Notes under the pieces: model-generated | Database searches by the model: none | What the model was told of the DNA's origin: nothing | What the model saw: only the letters and a program-made list of their open reading frames with translations | Part shown: positions 19,024 through 27,664 of the stretch, piece by piece | Layout: each line of letters begins with the position of its first letter | How positions within the stretch are numbered: position 1 is the stretch's first letter | DNA from: Flavobacterium glaciei | GTDB lineage: Bacteria > Bacteroidota > Bacteroidia > Flavobacteriales > Flavobacteriaceae | Direction: 5' to 3' | Assembly: GCF_003350545.1 (NCBI RefSeq) | Contig: NZ_QQBA01000001.1 | Location: 124,001-188,000, forward strand | DNA: 64,000 nucleotides | Program-made: the position numbers and the translations under genes

Positions 19024-19152
19024 AAAATAAAATAGATTAAAAGAGAATTTACATAAAATTCAAGAGCAGTAGCTTCTTGACTAGCAAATACAAATCAATC
19101 ATCAATCAAAAAATGAACCGTTTAATCAACACAAAATCAAAAAAAAGAAATT

Positions 19153-19485
19153 ATGAACATTGAAAACACAAAAGCCCAAATGCGTAAAGGTGTTCTCGAG
19201 TTTTGCATCTTATCCGTATTAAAAGAAAAAGATGCATACACATCGGAAATATTAGACACATTAAAAAACGCAAAATTATTAGTCGTGGAGGGAACCATTT
19301 ACCCGCTACTAACACGATTAAAAAATGACGGATTGCTCAACTATCGTTGGGAAGAATCCACATCAGGACCACCAAGAAAATATTACGGTCTAACTGAAAT
19401 AGGACAAACATTTTTAAAAGAACTTAGTGGCACTTGGACTGAATTATCCGATGCTGTAAACCTTATAACCAACCAAAAACAATAG
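19153..19485 (+). CDS. PadR family transcriptional regulator
   Basis: A 110-residue regulator with the PadR winged-helix layout: MRKGVLEFCILSVLKEKDAYTSEIL (helix 1-2), recognition helix and wing around GTIYPLLTRLKNDGLL and ESTSGPPRKYYGLTEIG, then a C-terminal dimerisation helix. It is the short PadR type without a long Vir domain. Its stop is 2 bp before the next ATG, so it is co-transcribed with the PspC gene. PadR proteins usually repress their own operon, which suggests control of the downstream envelope genes. Confidence 0.9.
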   Translation: MNIENTKAQMRKGVLEFCILSVLKEKDAYTSEILDTLKNAKLLVVEGTIYPLLTRLKNDGLLNYRWEESTSGPPRKYYGLTEIGQTFLKELSGTWTELSDAVNLITNQKQ

Positions 19486-19487
19486 TC

Positions 19488-21218
19488 ATGAACAAAACTG
19501 TAAATATAAATCTAGGCGGAATGTTCTTTCATATAGATGAAGATGCATACCAAAAATTAACTCGATATTTTGATGCCATAAAACGTTCTTTATCTAATTC
19601 ATCTGGACATGATGAGATTATAAAAGATATTGAAATGCGTGTTTCAGAATTATTAAATGAGAAACAAATAAGCGACAAACATGTTGTGGGTTTAAAAGAT
19701 GTAGACGAGGTTATTGCCGTAATGGGACAACCAGAAGATTATATTATCGAGGATGAGTTAAAAGGTTCGCAAACCTTTAGTGATAGTTCAAACAGAAGAA
19801 CAAAAAAATTATACCGCGATAAAGAAAAAGGTATGATAGGTGGTGTTGCTGCTGGATTGGGTCACTACTTTGGAGTAGATGCAGTTTGGATCAGAATCGT
19901 TCTAATACTATTAGTTTTTGCTGGATTTGGTACTGGAATTTTAGCGTATATCATTCTTTGGATTGTAACTCCGGAAGCAATCACAACAACTGAGAAACTG
20001 GAAATGACTGGAGAACCAGTTACGATTTCTAACATTGAAAAAAAAGTAAGAGAAGAGTTTGAAAACGTTTCTGACAAGATAAAAAATGTTGATTACGACA
20101 AATATGGCAACCAAATAAAATCAGGTGCTGGAAAAATAGGAGGCTCTCTGGGTGATTTCATCATGACAATTTTCAAGATTTTTGCAAAGTTTTTAGGTGT
20201 TATTTTAATCATAACGGGTATTGCAACTTTAGTTTCTTTACTTATTGCCGTCTTTACTTTAGGTTCATCAGATTTTATTGAAGTTCCATGGCAAAGTTTC
20301 ATTGAAGCAGGTAATTTTACGGATTATCCAATATGGTCTTTTGGATTATTAATGTTTTTTGCAGTTGGTATTCCTTTCTTTTTCTTGACACTTCTAGGTT
20401 TCAAATTATTGTCACCAACCATGAAATCAATAGGAAACATTGTTAAATACACATTATTGGCACTTTGGATTATCGCAATAGCAATACTAATTTCGATAGG
20501 AATAAAACAAGCATCCGAAGTAGCTTACGAAGGAAAAACAGTTAAGAAAGAAACAATTAATGTATTGCAAAATGACACTTTGTATGTAAAATTCAGATAC
20601 AATGAGTATTATACAAAAGACATTAACGATAAAGAAAGCTTCAAGTTTGTTCAGGATTCATCAAACACTCAATTAATTTATTCAAATAATGTAAGTATCG
20701 AAATTTTACATACAGATGAAAAACTACCTTTTATTCAAATAGAAAAAATAGCTAGAGGTAAGTCATTTCAAGATGCAAAACTAAGAGCTGAAAAAATAAA
20801 ATACGCTATCAAAATTGAAGGAAATCAGATAATTCTAGATAATTATTTATTGACAGAAGTTACAAACAAATTCCGTGATCAGGAAGTGGAAATATTTTTA
20901 TACTTACCAGAAGGAATTCTACTAAAACCAGATTCTTCTTTACAAAATTACGACAGATCTGATGATTCATTTTTTAACTTACACTACAGCTCAGACAATT
21001 ACATTTACAAAATGGGAAATTCTCAAATAAAATGTTTAAATTGTCCTGCAGATGAAAACGAATATAATGATGTGGAAACTGAAAATGATAGTATCGAAAC
21101 ATCAGTTACTATCAATGAAGACGGAGTTTCTGTAACGAATGATACTTTGATTAATTCAAAAAAGAATCTTAAAGAATTAAAAATAAATAAAGACGGTATA
21201 ATCATTAAAACGAATTAG
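19488..21218 (+). CDS. PspC domain membrane protein
   Basis: A 576-residue protein. The N-terminal ~100 residues form a cytoplasmic region (MNKTVNINLGGMFFHIDEDA start, typical of Bacteroidota PspC proteins). The PspC domain is at ~105-165: KLYRDKEKGMIGGVAAGLG, then a transmembrane helix. More membrane segments lie near 230-255, 280-305 and 325-345, and the C-terminal ~230 residues are probably periplasmic. PspC proteins take part in membrane-stress responses in other bacteria; here no PspA is near. It lies in an operon with padR upstream (2-bp gap) and DUF2807 downstream (2-bp gap). Confidence 0.88.
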   Translation: MNKTVNINLGGMFFHIDEDAYQKLTRYFDAIKRSLSNSSGHDEIIKDIEMRVSELLNEKQISDKHVVGLKDVDEVIAVMGQPEDYIIEDELKGSQTFSDSSNRRTKKLYRDKEKGMIGGVAAGLGHYFGVDAVWIRIVLILLVFAGFGTGILAYIILWIVTPEAITTTEKLEMTGEPVTISNIEKKVREEFENVSDKIKNVDYDKYGNQIKSGAGKIGGSLGDFIMTIFKIFAKFLGVILIITGIATLVSLLIAVFTLGSSDFIEVPWQSFIEAGNFTDYPIWSFGLLMFFAVGIPFFFLTLLGFKLLSPTMKSIGNIVKYTLLALWIIAIAILISIGIKQASEVAYEGKTVKKETINVLQNDTLYVKFRYNEYYTKDINDKESFKFVQDSSNTQLIYSNNVSIEILHTDEKLPFIQIEKIARGKSFQDAKLRAEKIKYAIKIEGNQIILDNYLLTEVTNKFRDQEVEIFLYLPEGILLKPDSSLQNYDRSDDSFFNLHYSSDNYIYKMGNSQIKCLNCPADENEYNDVETENDSIETSVTINEDGVSVTNDTLINSKKNLKELKINKDGIIIKTN

Positions 21219-21220
21219 TC

Positions 21221-21961
21221 ATGCTAAAAATCATCACAATAATAACGAAATTCATTCTGGTTGTCTTAACTGCTTTATTATTCGCTTCATGCAACCACTC
21301 CATTAATTTGAATTCAATTGAAGGAAGCAGAAATGTCACCACCGAAAGAAGAAATGTGGATGGTAATTTCAAAAACATAGAAGTCAGTAATGCAATCGAT
21401 CTTGTGATTGAACAATCAGACGTAACTGAAATAGTAGTTGAGGCTGATGATAATTTACAGAAACACATAATTACTAAAGTTGAAAATGGCACACTAGTTA
21501 TTTATTGCGATAAGAATTCTATTATCAATACGAAATCTAAAAAAGTAACTGTAAAAATGCCTTTAATTGAACAATTAGAAGCCAGTAGCAGTGCCTCAAT
21601 AACTAGCAGAAAAACTATAAAAGGAGAAAATATCACACTAAGTTCTTCTAGCGCAGGAACAATTAACCTGAATTTAGAAGCAGATGATATCACTTGCGAT
21701 TCTAGTAGCGGGAGTAGCATTACCCTAAATGGAATGGGACTAAAAATGAAAGCAAATGCATCAAGTGGTAGCTCTATTGATGCCAAAAAATTATTAGCAA
21801 ATGAAGTTAATGCTGAAGCCTCTAGTGGAGCCACAATCAACATTCATCCTATTGTAAGTTTAGATGCTGAAGCTTCCAGCGGTGGAAGTATACATTATAA
21901 TAAAGTTCCTAAATCAATTAGAAAAGAAACAAATTCTGGAGGAAGTATTAATCAAGAATAA
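21221..21961 (+). CDS. DUF2807 (GIN-type head domain) lipoprotein
   Basis: A 246-residue putative lipoprotein: signal sequence with lipobox FASC (Cys ~25), then a DUF2807 domain with the family's opening RNVDGNFKNIEVSNAIDLVIEQ and EADDNLQKHI. The second half is a parallel beta-helix-like array of Ser/Gly-rich turns (SSSSAG, SSSGSS, SSGSS, SSGAT, SSGGS, NSGGS) spaced about 20 residues apart. This domain is called the auto-transporter adhesin head GIN domain, although no autotransporter barrel is present. It lies 2 bp after the PspC gene and is the last gene before a terminator. Confidence 0.87.
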   Translation: MLKIITIITKFILVVLTALLFASCNHSINLNSIEGSRNVTTERRNVDGNFKNIEVSNAIDLVIEQSDVTEIVVEADDNLQKHIITKVENGTLVIYCDKNSIINTKSKKVTVKMPLIEQLEASSSASITSRKTIKGENITLSSSSAGTINLNLEADDITCDSSSGSSITLNGMGLKMKANASSGSSIDAKKLLANEVNAEASSGATINIHPIVSLDAEASSGGSIHYNKVPKSIRKETNSGGSINQE

Positions 21962-21981
21962 TAAATCCCTTTACTAAAATC

Positions 21982-22014
21982 AAAAAATCATCCATCATAA
22001 GTGGATGATTTTTT
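21982..22014 (+). terminator. Rho-independent terminator after the PadR-PspC-DUF2807 operon
   Basis: The stem AAAAAATCATCCA (21982-21994) pairs perfectly with 22002-22014 around a 7-nt loop, and T residues follow. Confidence 0.85.
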
Positions 22015-22022
22015 TATATTTG
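22015..22022 (+). promoter_or_regulatory. Possible -7 element for the second DUF2807 gene
   Basis: TATATTTG abuts the terminator and lies 18 bp before the ATG. No TTG stands at the usual -33 position. Confidence 0.4.
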
Positions 22023-22039
22023 TGTAGACGCTAATTCAA

Positions 22040-22879
22040 ATGAATATGAAAAAATATGCTATTATACTCCTACTCCTTTTACCAACCACATTGATATTGG
22101 CACAAAAAAAGGAAAAAATAAAAGGATCAAAGACAGTAACTGTGGAACAGAGAGAAGTGGGAAATTTTGATGCATTGCTAATCGAAGACAATCTCGAAGT
22201 CTATCTAGAAAGAGGAGATAGAACCGAATTAAAAATCGAGGCTGATGACAACCTGCATGATATCATTTCTTTGGATTTAAGTGATAACATATTGCGCGTT
22301 TATACTACAAAACAAGCCACAAATTATAAGAAAATCATCGTGAGAGTTACATACACCAAAGATTTGAATCTAATTACTTCAAAGGATGAATCGACCGTCA
22401 ACGCAATACAAGAACTTTTATTGAATACCGTTACCTTAAAAGTGCATGATGCTTCTAAATTATTTTTGAATGTCAACACAAAAGATTTCTTACTTCAAGC
22501 CGACGATAAATCAAAAACAGAACTCAATTTAAAATCAGAAAAATCAACTATTGAATTAAGTAAAAATGCATCTTTGAAAGCTTTAATTAACACAACTGAT
22601 TTAAAAGTGGATATGTACCAAAAATCAGGTGCAACGCTTGAAGGAAATGCTTTAAATACGAAAATCCGGTTAGACAATAACGCCTCATTTACCGGAAACA
22701 AGTTAACCACAAAAAATGCGGATATCACCACCGAAAGCTATTCCAGCTGCAGTTTATTTACAGAAACAGCCGTGGTTATTGATGCCGCTAATAAATCAGA
22801 AATCCAATTAGTGGGTTCCCCAAAAATTGAAATACGAAAATTTGCCGACGAAGCAAAATTGATTAAGAAATTGAAATAA
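22040..22879 (+). CDS. DUF2807 (GIN-type head domain) exported protein
   Basis: A 279-residue exported protein with a signal peptide (ends LILAQ), starting at ATG 22040 or the in-frame ATG 22046. Its DUF2807 opening is VEQREVGNFDALLIEDNLEVYLERGD and EADDNLHDII, parallel to the preceding gene's RNVDGNFKNIEV ... EADDNLQ, so the two are diverged tandem paralogues. Unlike the first, it has no lipobox and its repeats are rich in Asp, Lys and Asn rather than Ser and Gly. It sits behind its own terminator/promoter region, so it can be expressed apart from the PadR operon. Confidence 0.85.
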   Translation: MNMKKYAIILLLLLPTTLILAQKKEKIKGSKTVTVEQREVGNFDALLIEDNLEVYLERGDRTELKIEADDNLHDIISLDLSDNILRVYTTKQATNYKKIIVRVTYTKDLNLITSKDESTVNAIQELLLNTVTLKVHDASKLFLNVNTKDFLLQADDKSKTELNLKSEKSTIELSKNASLKALINTTDLKVDMYQKSGATLEGNALNTKIRLDNNASFTGNKLTTKNADITTESYSSCSLFTETAVVIDAANKSEIQLVGSPKIEIRKFADEAKLIKKLK

Positions 22880-22890
22880 TCCTTTCCCCG

Positions 22891-22909
22891 CCCTCTCTAA
22901 AGAAGAGGG
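22891..22909. repeat. Short GC-richer intergenic inverted repeat
   Basis: CCCTCT (22891-22896) and AGAGGG (22904-22909) form a small hairpin in a GC-rich patch just after the DUF2807 gene. It resembles short dispersed Flavobacterium repeats; only one copy is seen here. Confidence 0.35.
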
Positions 22910-22944
22910 AGAAAAACTGGAATGACACTGCATATCCCCACAAC

Positions 22945-22981
22945 AAAAAGTCCCACTTGCTAAGGCAAATGGGACTTTTTC
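22945..22981. terminator. Bidirectional terminator between DUF2807 and trxB
   Basis: The 16-bp stem AAAAAGTCCCACTTGC (22945-22960) pairs with 22965-22980 (one mismatch) around TAAG. It lies between convergent genes. Confidence 0.88.
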
Positions 22982-23004
22982 AATATTAACTTTTCTAACT
23001 TTAA

Positions 23005-23952
23005 TTATTCTTTAGCGGCCAAATATCTTTCGGCATCAAGAGCAGCCATACAACCTGTTCCGGCAGCAGTAATCGCTTGGCGATATACATGATCTGCAGC
23101 ATCGCCCGCTACGAAAACGCCTTCCACATTTGTTTTTGAAGTCCCTGGGGTATTGATAATATATCCAGTTTCGTCTAATGTGATATAATCTTTAAAAATA
23201 TCCGTATTGGGTTTGTGACCAATAGCTACGAAGAAACCAGTTGCAGGAATATCAAAAACTTCATTGGTTGTTTTATTTAAAGCCTTTACGCCAGTAACTA
23301 CTTGCTCATCACCCAATACTTCAACAGTATCGTGGTTCATCAATATGGTAATATTCTCTGTTTTTCGAACGCGTTCTTCCATGATTTTAGAAGCTCTAAA
23401 TTTTTCGCTACGCACTAACATCGTTACTTTTTTACAAAGTTTAGATAAATAATGTGCTTCTTCACAAGCTGAATCTCCAGCTCCTACAATTACGACTTCT
23501 TGATTTCTATAGAAAAAACCATCGCAAACTGCACATGCAGAAACTCCGCCACCCATTTTTAAATAATGTTGTTCTGATGGCATTCCTAAATATTTAGCGG
23601 ATGCTCCTGTAGAAATTATTACAGTTTCGCAATGCAATTCTATAGTGTCATTGATCCAAACTTTATGAATATCGCCTGAAAAATCAACTCTTGTAGCCCA
23701 ACCATCACGAACATCAGTTCCAAAACGTTGTGCTTGTGCTTGTAACCCAACCATCATTTCTGGTCCAGTGATTCCCTCTGGATTACCTGGCCAGTTCTCT
23801 ACTTCATTAGTGGTTGTCAGCTGACCACCTGGCTGCATTCCCTGATAAACAACAGGATTCATATTTGCTCTGGCAGCGTAAATAGCTGCAGTATAACCTG
23901 CTGGACCAGAACCTATAATAAGACATTTAATTTTTTCGATTGTATCTGACAT
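23005..23952 (-). CDS. trxB: Thioredoxin-disulfide reductase
   Basis: A 315-residue FAD/NADPH flavoenzyme that reduces thioredoxin in the cytoplasm. Visible are the FAD-binding GSGPAGYTAAIYAAR (~14-28), the redox-active CAVC (C140/C143), the NADPH site VGAGDSACEEA (~156-166) and the C-terminal FAD motif VEGVFVAGDAAD (~280-291). Length and motifs are those of low-molecular-weight bacterial TrxB. It is a single gene, convergent with the DUF2807 gene. Confidence 0.96.
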   Translation of the reverse strand: MSDTIEKIKCLIIGSGPAGYTAAIYAARANMNPVVYQGMQPGGQLTTTNEVENWPGNPEGITGPEMMVGLQAQAQRFGTDVRDGWATRVDFSGDIHKVWINDTIELHCETVIISTGASAKYLGMPSEQHYLKMGGGVSACAVCDGFFYRNQEVVIVGAGDSACEEAHYLSKLCKKVTMLVRSEKFRASKIMEERVRKTENITILMNHDTVEVLGDEQVVTGVKALNKTTNEVFDIPATGFFVAIGHKPNTDIFKDYITLDETGYIINTPGTSKTNVEGVFVAGDAADHVYRQAITAAGTGCMAALDAERYLAAKE

Positions 23953-23981
23953 ATTGAAATTATATTATTTTTTTGATAGTA

Positions 23982-23989
23982 CAAATGTA
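23982..23989 (-). promoter_or_regulatory. Possible -7 element of trxB
   Basis: Read on the minus strand this is TACATTTG, 30 bp upstream of the ATG. No TTG is found at the -33 position. Confidence 0.4.
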
Positions 23990-24070
23990 GTTTTTTAATA
24001 AAAAAAATGGCTTAAAAAAACATCATTTTTACCTATTCCGAAATAATATTCTCCTATTTGATTATATCGT

Positions 24071-24100
24071 TTGTTAGTTTCGAAATTAGTTCTATATTTG
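24071..24100 (+). promoter_or_regulatory. Promoter of tRNA-Pro
   Basis: TTG (24071-24073), a 19-bp spacer and TATATTTG (24093-24100) form a full consensus promoter placing the transcript start just before the tRNA at 24112. Confidence 0.8.
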
Positions 24101-24111
24101 CACCCTCGTTA

Positions 24112-24189
24112 CGGGGTGTAGCGTAGCTCGGTTATCGCGCCTGCTTTGGGAGCAGGAGGCCGCAGGTTCGAATCCTGCCACCCCGACCA
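24112..24189 (+). tRNA. tRNA-Pro (anticodon TGG)
   Basis: The acceptor stem CGGGGTG (24112-24118) pairs with CACCCCG (24179-24185). The D arm is GCTCGGTTATCGC-like; the anticodon stem CCTGC/GCAGG encloses TTTGGGA with anticodon TGG; the T arm is GCAGGTTCGAATCCTGC. The discriminator A and an encoded CCA (24187-24189) complete it. Promoter and terminator are adjacent, so it is a single-gene unit. Confidence 0.97.
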
Positions 24190-24218
24190 AAAGCCGAATA
24201 GCAATATTCGGCTTTTTT
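24190..24218 (+). terminator. Terminator of tRNA-Pro
   Basis: The perfect 11-bp stem AAAGCCGAATA (24190-24200) / TATTCGGCTTT (24205-24215) with a GCAA tetraloop and T-run starts directly after the CCA end. Confidence 0.92.
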
Positions 24219-24600
24219 GTGTTTAAAAATTATACGTTCATTAAACGTTCTAAATAAAAACATGGTAAAGAAGTATTGCAATTTAAACCCTACTCAATCC
24301 TCTTTATCAAAATCTTTATGCTCAAGATGAAAGTTTTACCAATTTAAAAGCTTATTTTTTGTTGTGATTGGTTATCAACAACAGAACCCTTAACCTAAAT
24401 TTAAAAGATTGAATACCTCTCAAAGTTACAAATTATCAAAATTGCTGCTCACCACTGTAATAACTCCAGAAAATCTAATCCGTTGTTAAAATAGAAATCT
24501 GTCAAAAGACAAGGAATCAAGCTTTAACAAATGTTAACAAAATAGATTTTTAGAAACCATAAATAATTGTATTTTTACGGTTCAAAATTTAGAAAAATAA
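24219..24600. other. Intergenic region upstream of parA
   Basis: About 380 bp of AT-rich DNA without a credible gene; the longest ATG frame is 22 codons. A single TTATCAACA (near 24368) differs by one base from a DnaA box but is isolated. A weak -7-like TATTTTTA precedes parA. Confidence 0.55.
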
Positions 24601-25368
24601 ATGGGCAAAATCATCGCGATTGCTAATCAAAAAGGAGGAGTTGGAAAGACTACAACATCAGTTAATCTTGCTGCTTCGTTAGGAGTTTTAGAAAAGAAAG
24701 TATTACTTATAGATGCTGATCCACAGGCAAATGCGTCTTCGGGATTGGGTATTGATGTTGAATCTGTTGAAATAGGCACATACCAAATTCTGGAACATAG
24801 CCATACGCCAAAAGAGGCCATCATACAATGTTCTGCTCCAAATGTGGACGTGATCCCATCGCACATTGACCTTGTTGCTATTGAAATCGAATTAGTAGAC
24901 AAAGAAAATAGGGAATACATGCTTAAAAAAGCCTTGGAAAGCATCAAGGACGAGTACGATTATATCATTATCGATTGTGCGCCATCACTTGGATTGCTTA
25001 CCTTGAATGCATTGACAGCTGCTGACTCTGTAATTATACCTATTCAATGTGAGTATTTTGCACTGGAAGGTTTAGGGAAATTATTGAATACAATAAAAAG
25101 TATCCAAAAAATTCACAATCCAGATTTAGATATCGAAGGGTTGTTATTGACCATGTTTGACTCGAGATTGCGTTTATCTAACCAAGTAGTTGAAGAGGTT
25201 CAAAAACATTTTAACGATATGGTATTTGATACTATTATTCAAAGGAATGTAAAACTGAGTGAAGCACCTAGCTTTGGTGAAAGTATAATAAACTACGATG
25301 CTACAAGCAAAGGAGCTACTAATTACTTACATCTTGCTCAAGAAGTTATAAAGAAAAACAGTAAATAG
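24601..25368 (+). CDS. parA: Chromosome-partitioning ATPase ParA/Soj
   Basis: A 255-residue deviant Walker-type ATPase that works with ParB on chromosome segregation. Visible are the P-loop KGGVGKTT (K11-T18), Walker A' DADPQANAS (~40) and the Walker B-like YIIIDCAPSLG (~121-131). It is the short chromosomal form without an N-terminal HTH. Its stop is 4 bp before parB, so the two are co-transcribed. It begins the conserved Bacteroidota gene row parA-parB-DUF5683-dapB-lepB-wbqC. Confidence 0.96.
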   Translation: MGKIIAIANQKGGVGKTTTSVNLAASLGVLEKKVLLIDADPQANASSGLGIDVESVEIGTYQILEHSHTPKEAIIQCSAPNVDVIPSHIDLVAIEIELVDKENREYMLKKALESIKDEYDYIIIDCAPSLGLLTLNALTAADSVIIPIQCEYFALEGLGKLLNTIKSIQKIHNPDLDIEGLLLTMFDSRLRLSNQVVEEVQKHFNDMVFDTIIQRNVKLSEAPSFGESIINYDATSKGATNYLHLAQEVIKKNSK

Positions 25369-25372
25369 TTTT

Positions 25373-26272
25373 ATGGCAAAAGCAATAAAAAAACAAGCCT
25401 TAGGAAGAGGATTATCTGCGTTATTGAAAGATCCGGAAAATGATATAAAATCCGTAGAAGATAAGAATGCTGATAAAGTTGTAGGTAACATTATTGAGCT
25501 TGAAATTGAAGCAATTGAAATAAATCCGTTTCAACCAAGAAGTAATTTCAATGAGGAATCCCTGAGAGAATTAGCGACTTCTATCAAAGAATTAGGCGTT
25601 ATTCAACCTATTACAGTACGTAAATTAGACTTTAATAAATACCAGTTGATTTCGGGTGAGCGTCGTCTTCGCGCATCGACTCTTGTGGGATTAAAAACAG
25701 TCCCAGCTTACATTCGAATTGCAAATGACAATGAGTCATTAGTTATGGCTTTGGTGGAAAACATCCAGCGTCATGATTTAGATCCAATTGAAATTGCACT
25801 TTCCTACCAACGTTTGATTGATGAAATTCAATTAACTCAGGAACAAATGAGTGAGCGAGTAGGGAAAAAACGTTCTACGATTGCAAATTATTTAAGACTT
25901 TTAAAGCTAGACCCGATAATCCAAACTGGAATTCGTGATGGTTTTATTAGTATGGGTCATGGACGTGCAATAATTAATATTGAAGACCAAGATATTCAAA
26001 CTGATATTTATCAAAAAATAGTTAGCCAAAACCTATCCGTTCGCGATACAGAAGCTTTAGTAAAAAACTATCAGGAAAGTCTAAAACCTAAACCTGCTGG
26101 TAAACCAAAAACTGCTTCATTTGAAATAGCTGAAGCACAAAAAAGCGCTTTTACAAATTATTTTGGAACAAAAGTCGATGTGAAAGTAGCTGGAAACGGT
26201 AAAGGAAAAATCACTATTCCATTTCATTCTGAAGAAGACTTCAACAGAATTATAAAACTAATAAACGAATAG
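25373..26272 (+). CDS. parB: Chromosome-partitioning protein ParB (parS-binding CTP switch)
   Basis: A 299-residue ParB. The N-terminal ParB/Srx domain has NPFQPRSNF, ELGVIQPITVR and the nucleotide-binding GERRLRAS; VENIQRHDLDPIEIA follows, then the HTH region (QMSERVGKKRSTIANYLRLLKL, ~160-180) and a C-terminal dimerisation segment. It loads on parS sites and recruits ParA. I found no TGTTTCACGTGAAACA parS site in this window. The stop overlaps the next GTG by one base. Confidence 0.96.
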   Translation: MAKAIKKQALGRGLSALLKDPENDIKSVEDKNADKVVGNIIELEIEAIEINPFQPRSNFNEESLRELATSIKELGVIQPITVRKLDFNKYQLISGERRLRASTLVGLKTVPAYIRIANDNESLVMALVENIQRHDLDPIEIALSYQRLIDEIQLTQEQMSERVGKKRSTIANYLRLLKLDPIIQTGIRDGFISMGHGRAIINIEDQDIQTDIYQKIVSQNLSVRDTEALVKNYQESLKPKPAGKPKTASFEIAEAQKSAFTNYFGTKVDVKVAGNGKGKITIPFHSEEDFNRIIKLINE

Positions 26273-26832
26273 TGCATAAAATAATTTTCATAAGTCTACT
26301 CCTTTTTATTGCAGGAAAAAATACTGTTTTTGCCCAAACAAAAACAGAATCGGTACTTGTGGCTAAAGACACTTTGAAATCAAATGACATTGATCCGTTA
26401 ACTCCGGCAAAAGCAGCTTTCTATTCAGCAATTTTGCCGGGTTTAGGTCAAGCTTACAATAAGAAATACTGGAAAATACCCATTGTTTATGGAGCATTAG
26501 GAACCAGCGTTTACTTTTACATAGATAACAATAGGAAATACCATCAATATCGAGATGCTTACAAAAGCAGATTGGAAGGGTACACTACCGATGATTTAGG
26601 TTTCTTAGACAATAATCGATTGATTGCCGGACAAAAATTTTACCAAAGAAATCGAGATTTATCAGCATTGGTAACTTTAGCATTTTATGCTTTAAACATC
26701 ATTGATGCTAATGTAGACGCTGCTTTAATACAATTCAACGTGGATGAAAACTTATCAGTAAGACCCGTTATTTATCCTAATGATGTAACATTGAAGACAA
26801 ATATAGGACTAACATTTAATTATAATTTTTAG
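26272..26832 (+). CDS. DUF5683 membrane protein
   Basis: A 186-residue exported or membrane protein starting at GTG (TAGTG overlap with the parB stop). Signal peptide ~1-21 (ends VFAQ). The DUF5683 signature is clear: DPLTPAKAAFYSAILPGLGQ and AYNKKYWKIPIVYGALG, followed by YIDNNRKYHQYRDAY. Two hydrophobic helices are likely (~70-87, ~130-150). The function is unknown, but its position between parB and dapB is conserved in Bacteroidota. The GTG start is supported by the one-base overlap; no ATG would keep the signal peptide. Confidence 0.85.
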   Translation: MHKIIFISLLLFIAGKNTVFAQTKTESVLVAKDTLKSNDIDPLTPAKAAFYSAILPGLGQAYNKKYWKIPIVYGALGTSVYFYIDNNRKYHQYRDAYKSRLEGYTTDDLGFLDNNRLIAGQKFYQRNRDLSALVTLAFYALNIIDANVDAALIQFNVDENLSVRPVIYPNDVTLKTNIGLTFNYNF

Positions 26833-26891
26833 ATTGGAAACAGAAAACTAAATTCATCTTTAAAATTTTAATTTATAAATATAAAAAACAA

Positions 26892-27593
26892 ATGAAAATT
26901 GCGCTTTTAGGATACGGAAAAATGGGTCAGGTAATTGAAAGAATTGCACTGGAAAGAGGACATGAAATCGTTTTGAAAAAAGATGAAAACAATACTTTTG
27001 ACGGTCTTTCAAATGCTGATGTGGCTATAGATTTCAGTGTTCCAACTGCTGCAGTCACTAATATTTCAAGTTGTTTTCATGCTAAAGTCCCTGTAATTTC
27101 AGGTACAACAGGCTGGTTAGAACATTATGATGAAATGGCCGCACTTTGCACTGCTATGAACGGTGGATTTATCTCTAGCTCTAACTTCAGTTTAGGTGTA
27201 AATATTTTCTTTGAGCTCAACGAATATTTGGCAAAAATTATGTCAAAATTTGAAAGTTATAAAGTAGAAATGGAAGAAATTCATCATACCCAAAAACTAG
27301 ATGCACCAAGCGGTACCGCTATTTCATTAGCCAAAGGCGTAATTGAAAACAGTTCATATACCAACTGGACATTAGACAAACCTGAAGCCAATCAAATTCA
27401 TATTGAAGCAAAAAGAATAGGTACTGTTCCTGGAACGCACACCGTAACATACAATTCTGTTGTTGATGCAATCGAGATAAAGCATACCGCACACAATCGT
27501 GAGGGTTTTGCTCTGGGTGCTGTGATTGCAGCCGAATGGATTGTGGGAAAACAAGGTATTTATACCATGAAAGACGTATTAGATTTAAAATAA
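26892..27593 (+). CDS. dapB: 4-hydroxy-tetrahydrodipicolinate reductase
   Basis: A 233-residue cytoplasmic enzyme reducing dehydrated HTPA to tetrahydrodipicolinate with NAD(P)H in diaminopimelate/lysine synthesis. The N-terminal Rossmann motif is GYGKMGQVIE; the catalytic/substrate region is MEEIHHTQKLDAPSGTAISLAKG (His pair and Lys of the DapB signature), and the C-terminal GFALGAVIAAEW is typical. The length is that of the short Bacteroidota form rather than the ~270-residue enterobacterial one. It lies between DUF5683 and lepB in a co-directional run. Confidence 0.95.
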   Translation: MKIALLGYGKMGQVIERIALERGHEIVLKKDENNTFDGLSNADVAIDFSVPTAAVTNISSCFHAKVPVISGTTGWLEHYDEMAALCTAMNGGFISSSNFSLGVNIFFELNEYLAKIMSKFESYKVEMEEIHHTQKLDAPSGTAISLAKGVIENSSYTNWTLDKPEANQIHIEAKRIGTVPGTHTVTYNSVVDAIEIKHTAHNREGFALGAVIAAEWIVGKQGIYTMKDVLDLK

Positions 27594-27664
27594 ATTATTC
27601 AAGAGTTTTAGATTCTCATTTCTGTTGGAACATTCTTAAACTTTAAACTTTAAACAAAAAAACA

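Noticed and set aside
24261..24329. 22-codon ATG frame after tRNA-Pro
   Set aside because: Too short, no similarity and no promoter.
24364..24372. TTATCAACA resembling a DnaA box, near parA
   Set aside because: Single copy with one mismatch, no AT-unwinding element or cluster; not an origin.
24219..26900. Expected parS site near parAB
   Set aside because: I looked for TGTTTCACGTGAAACA-like palindromes here and elsewhere in the window and found none.
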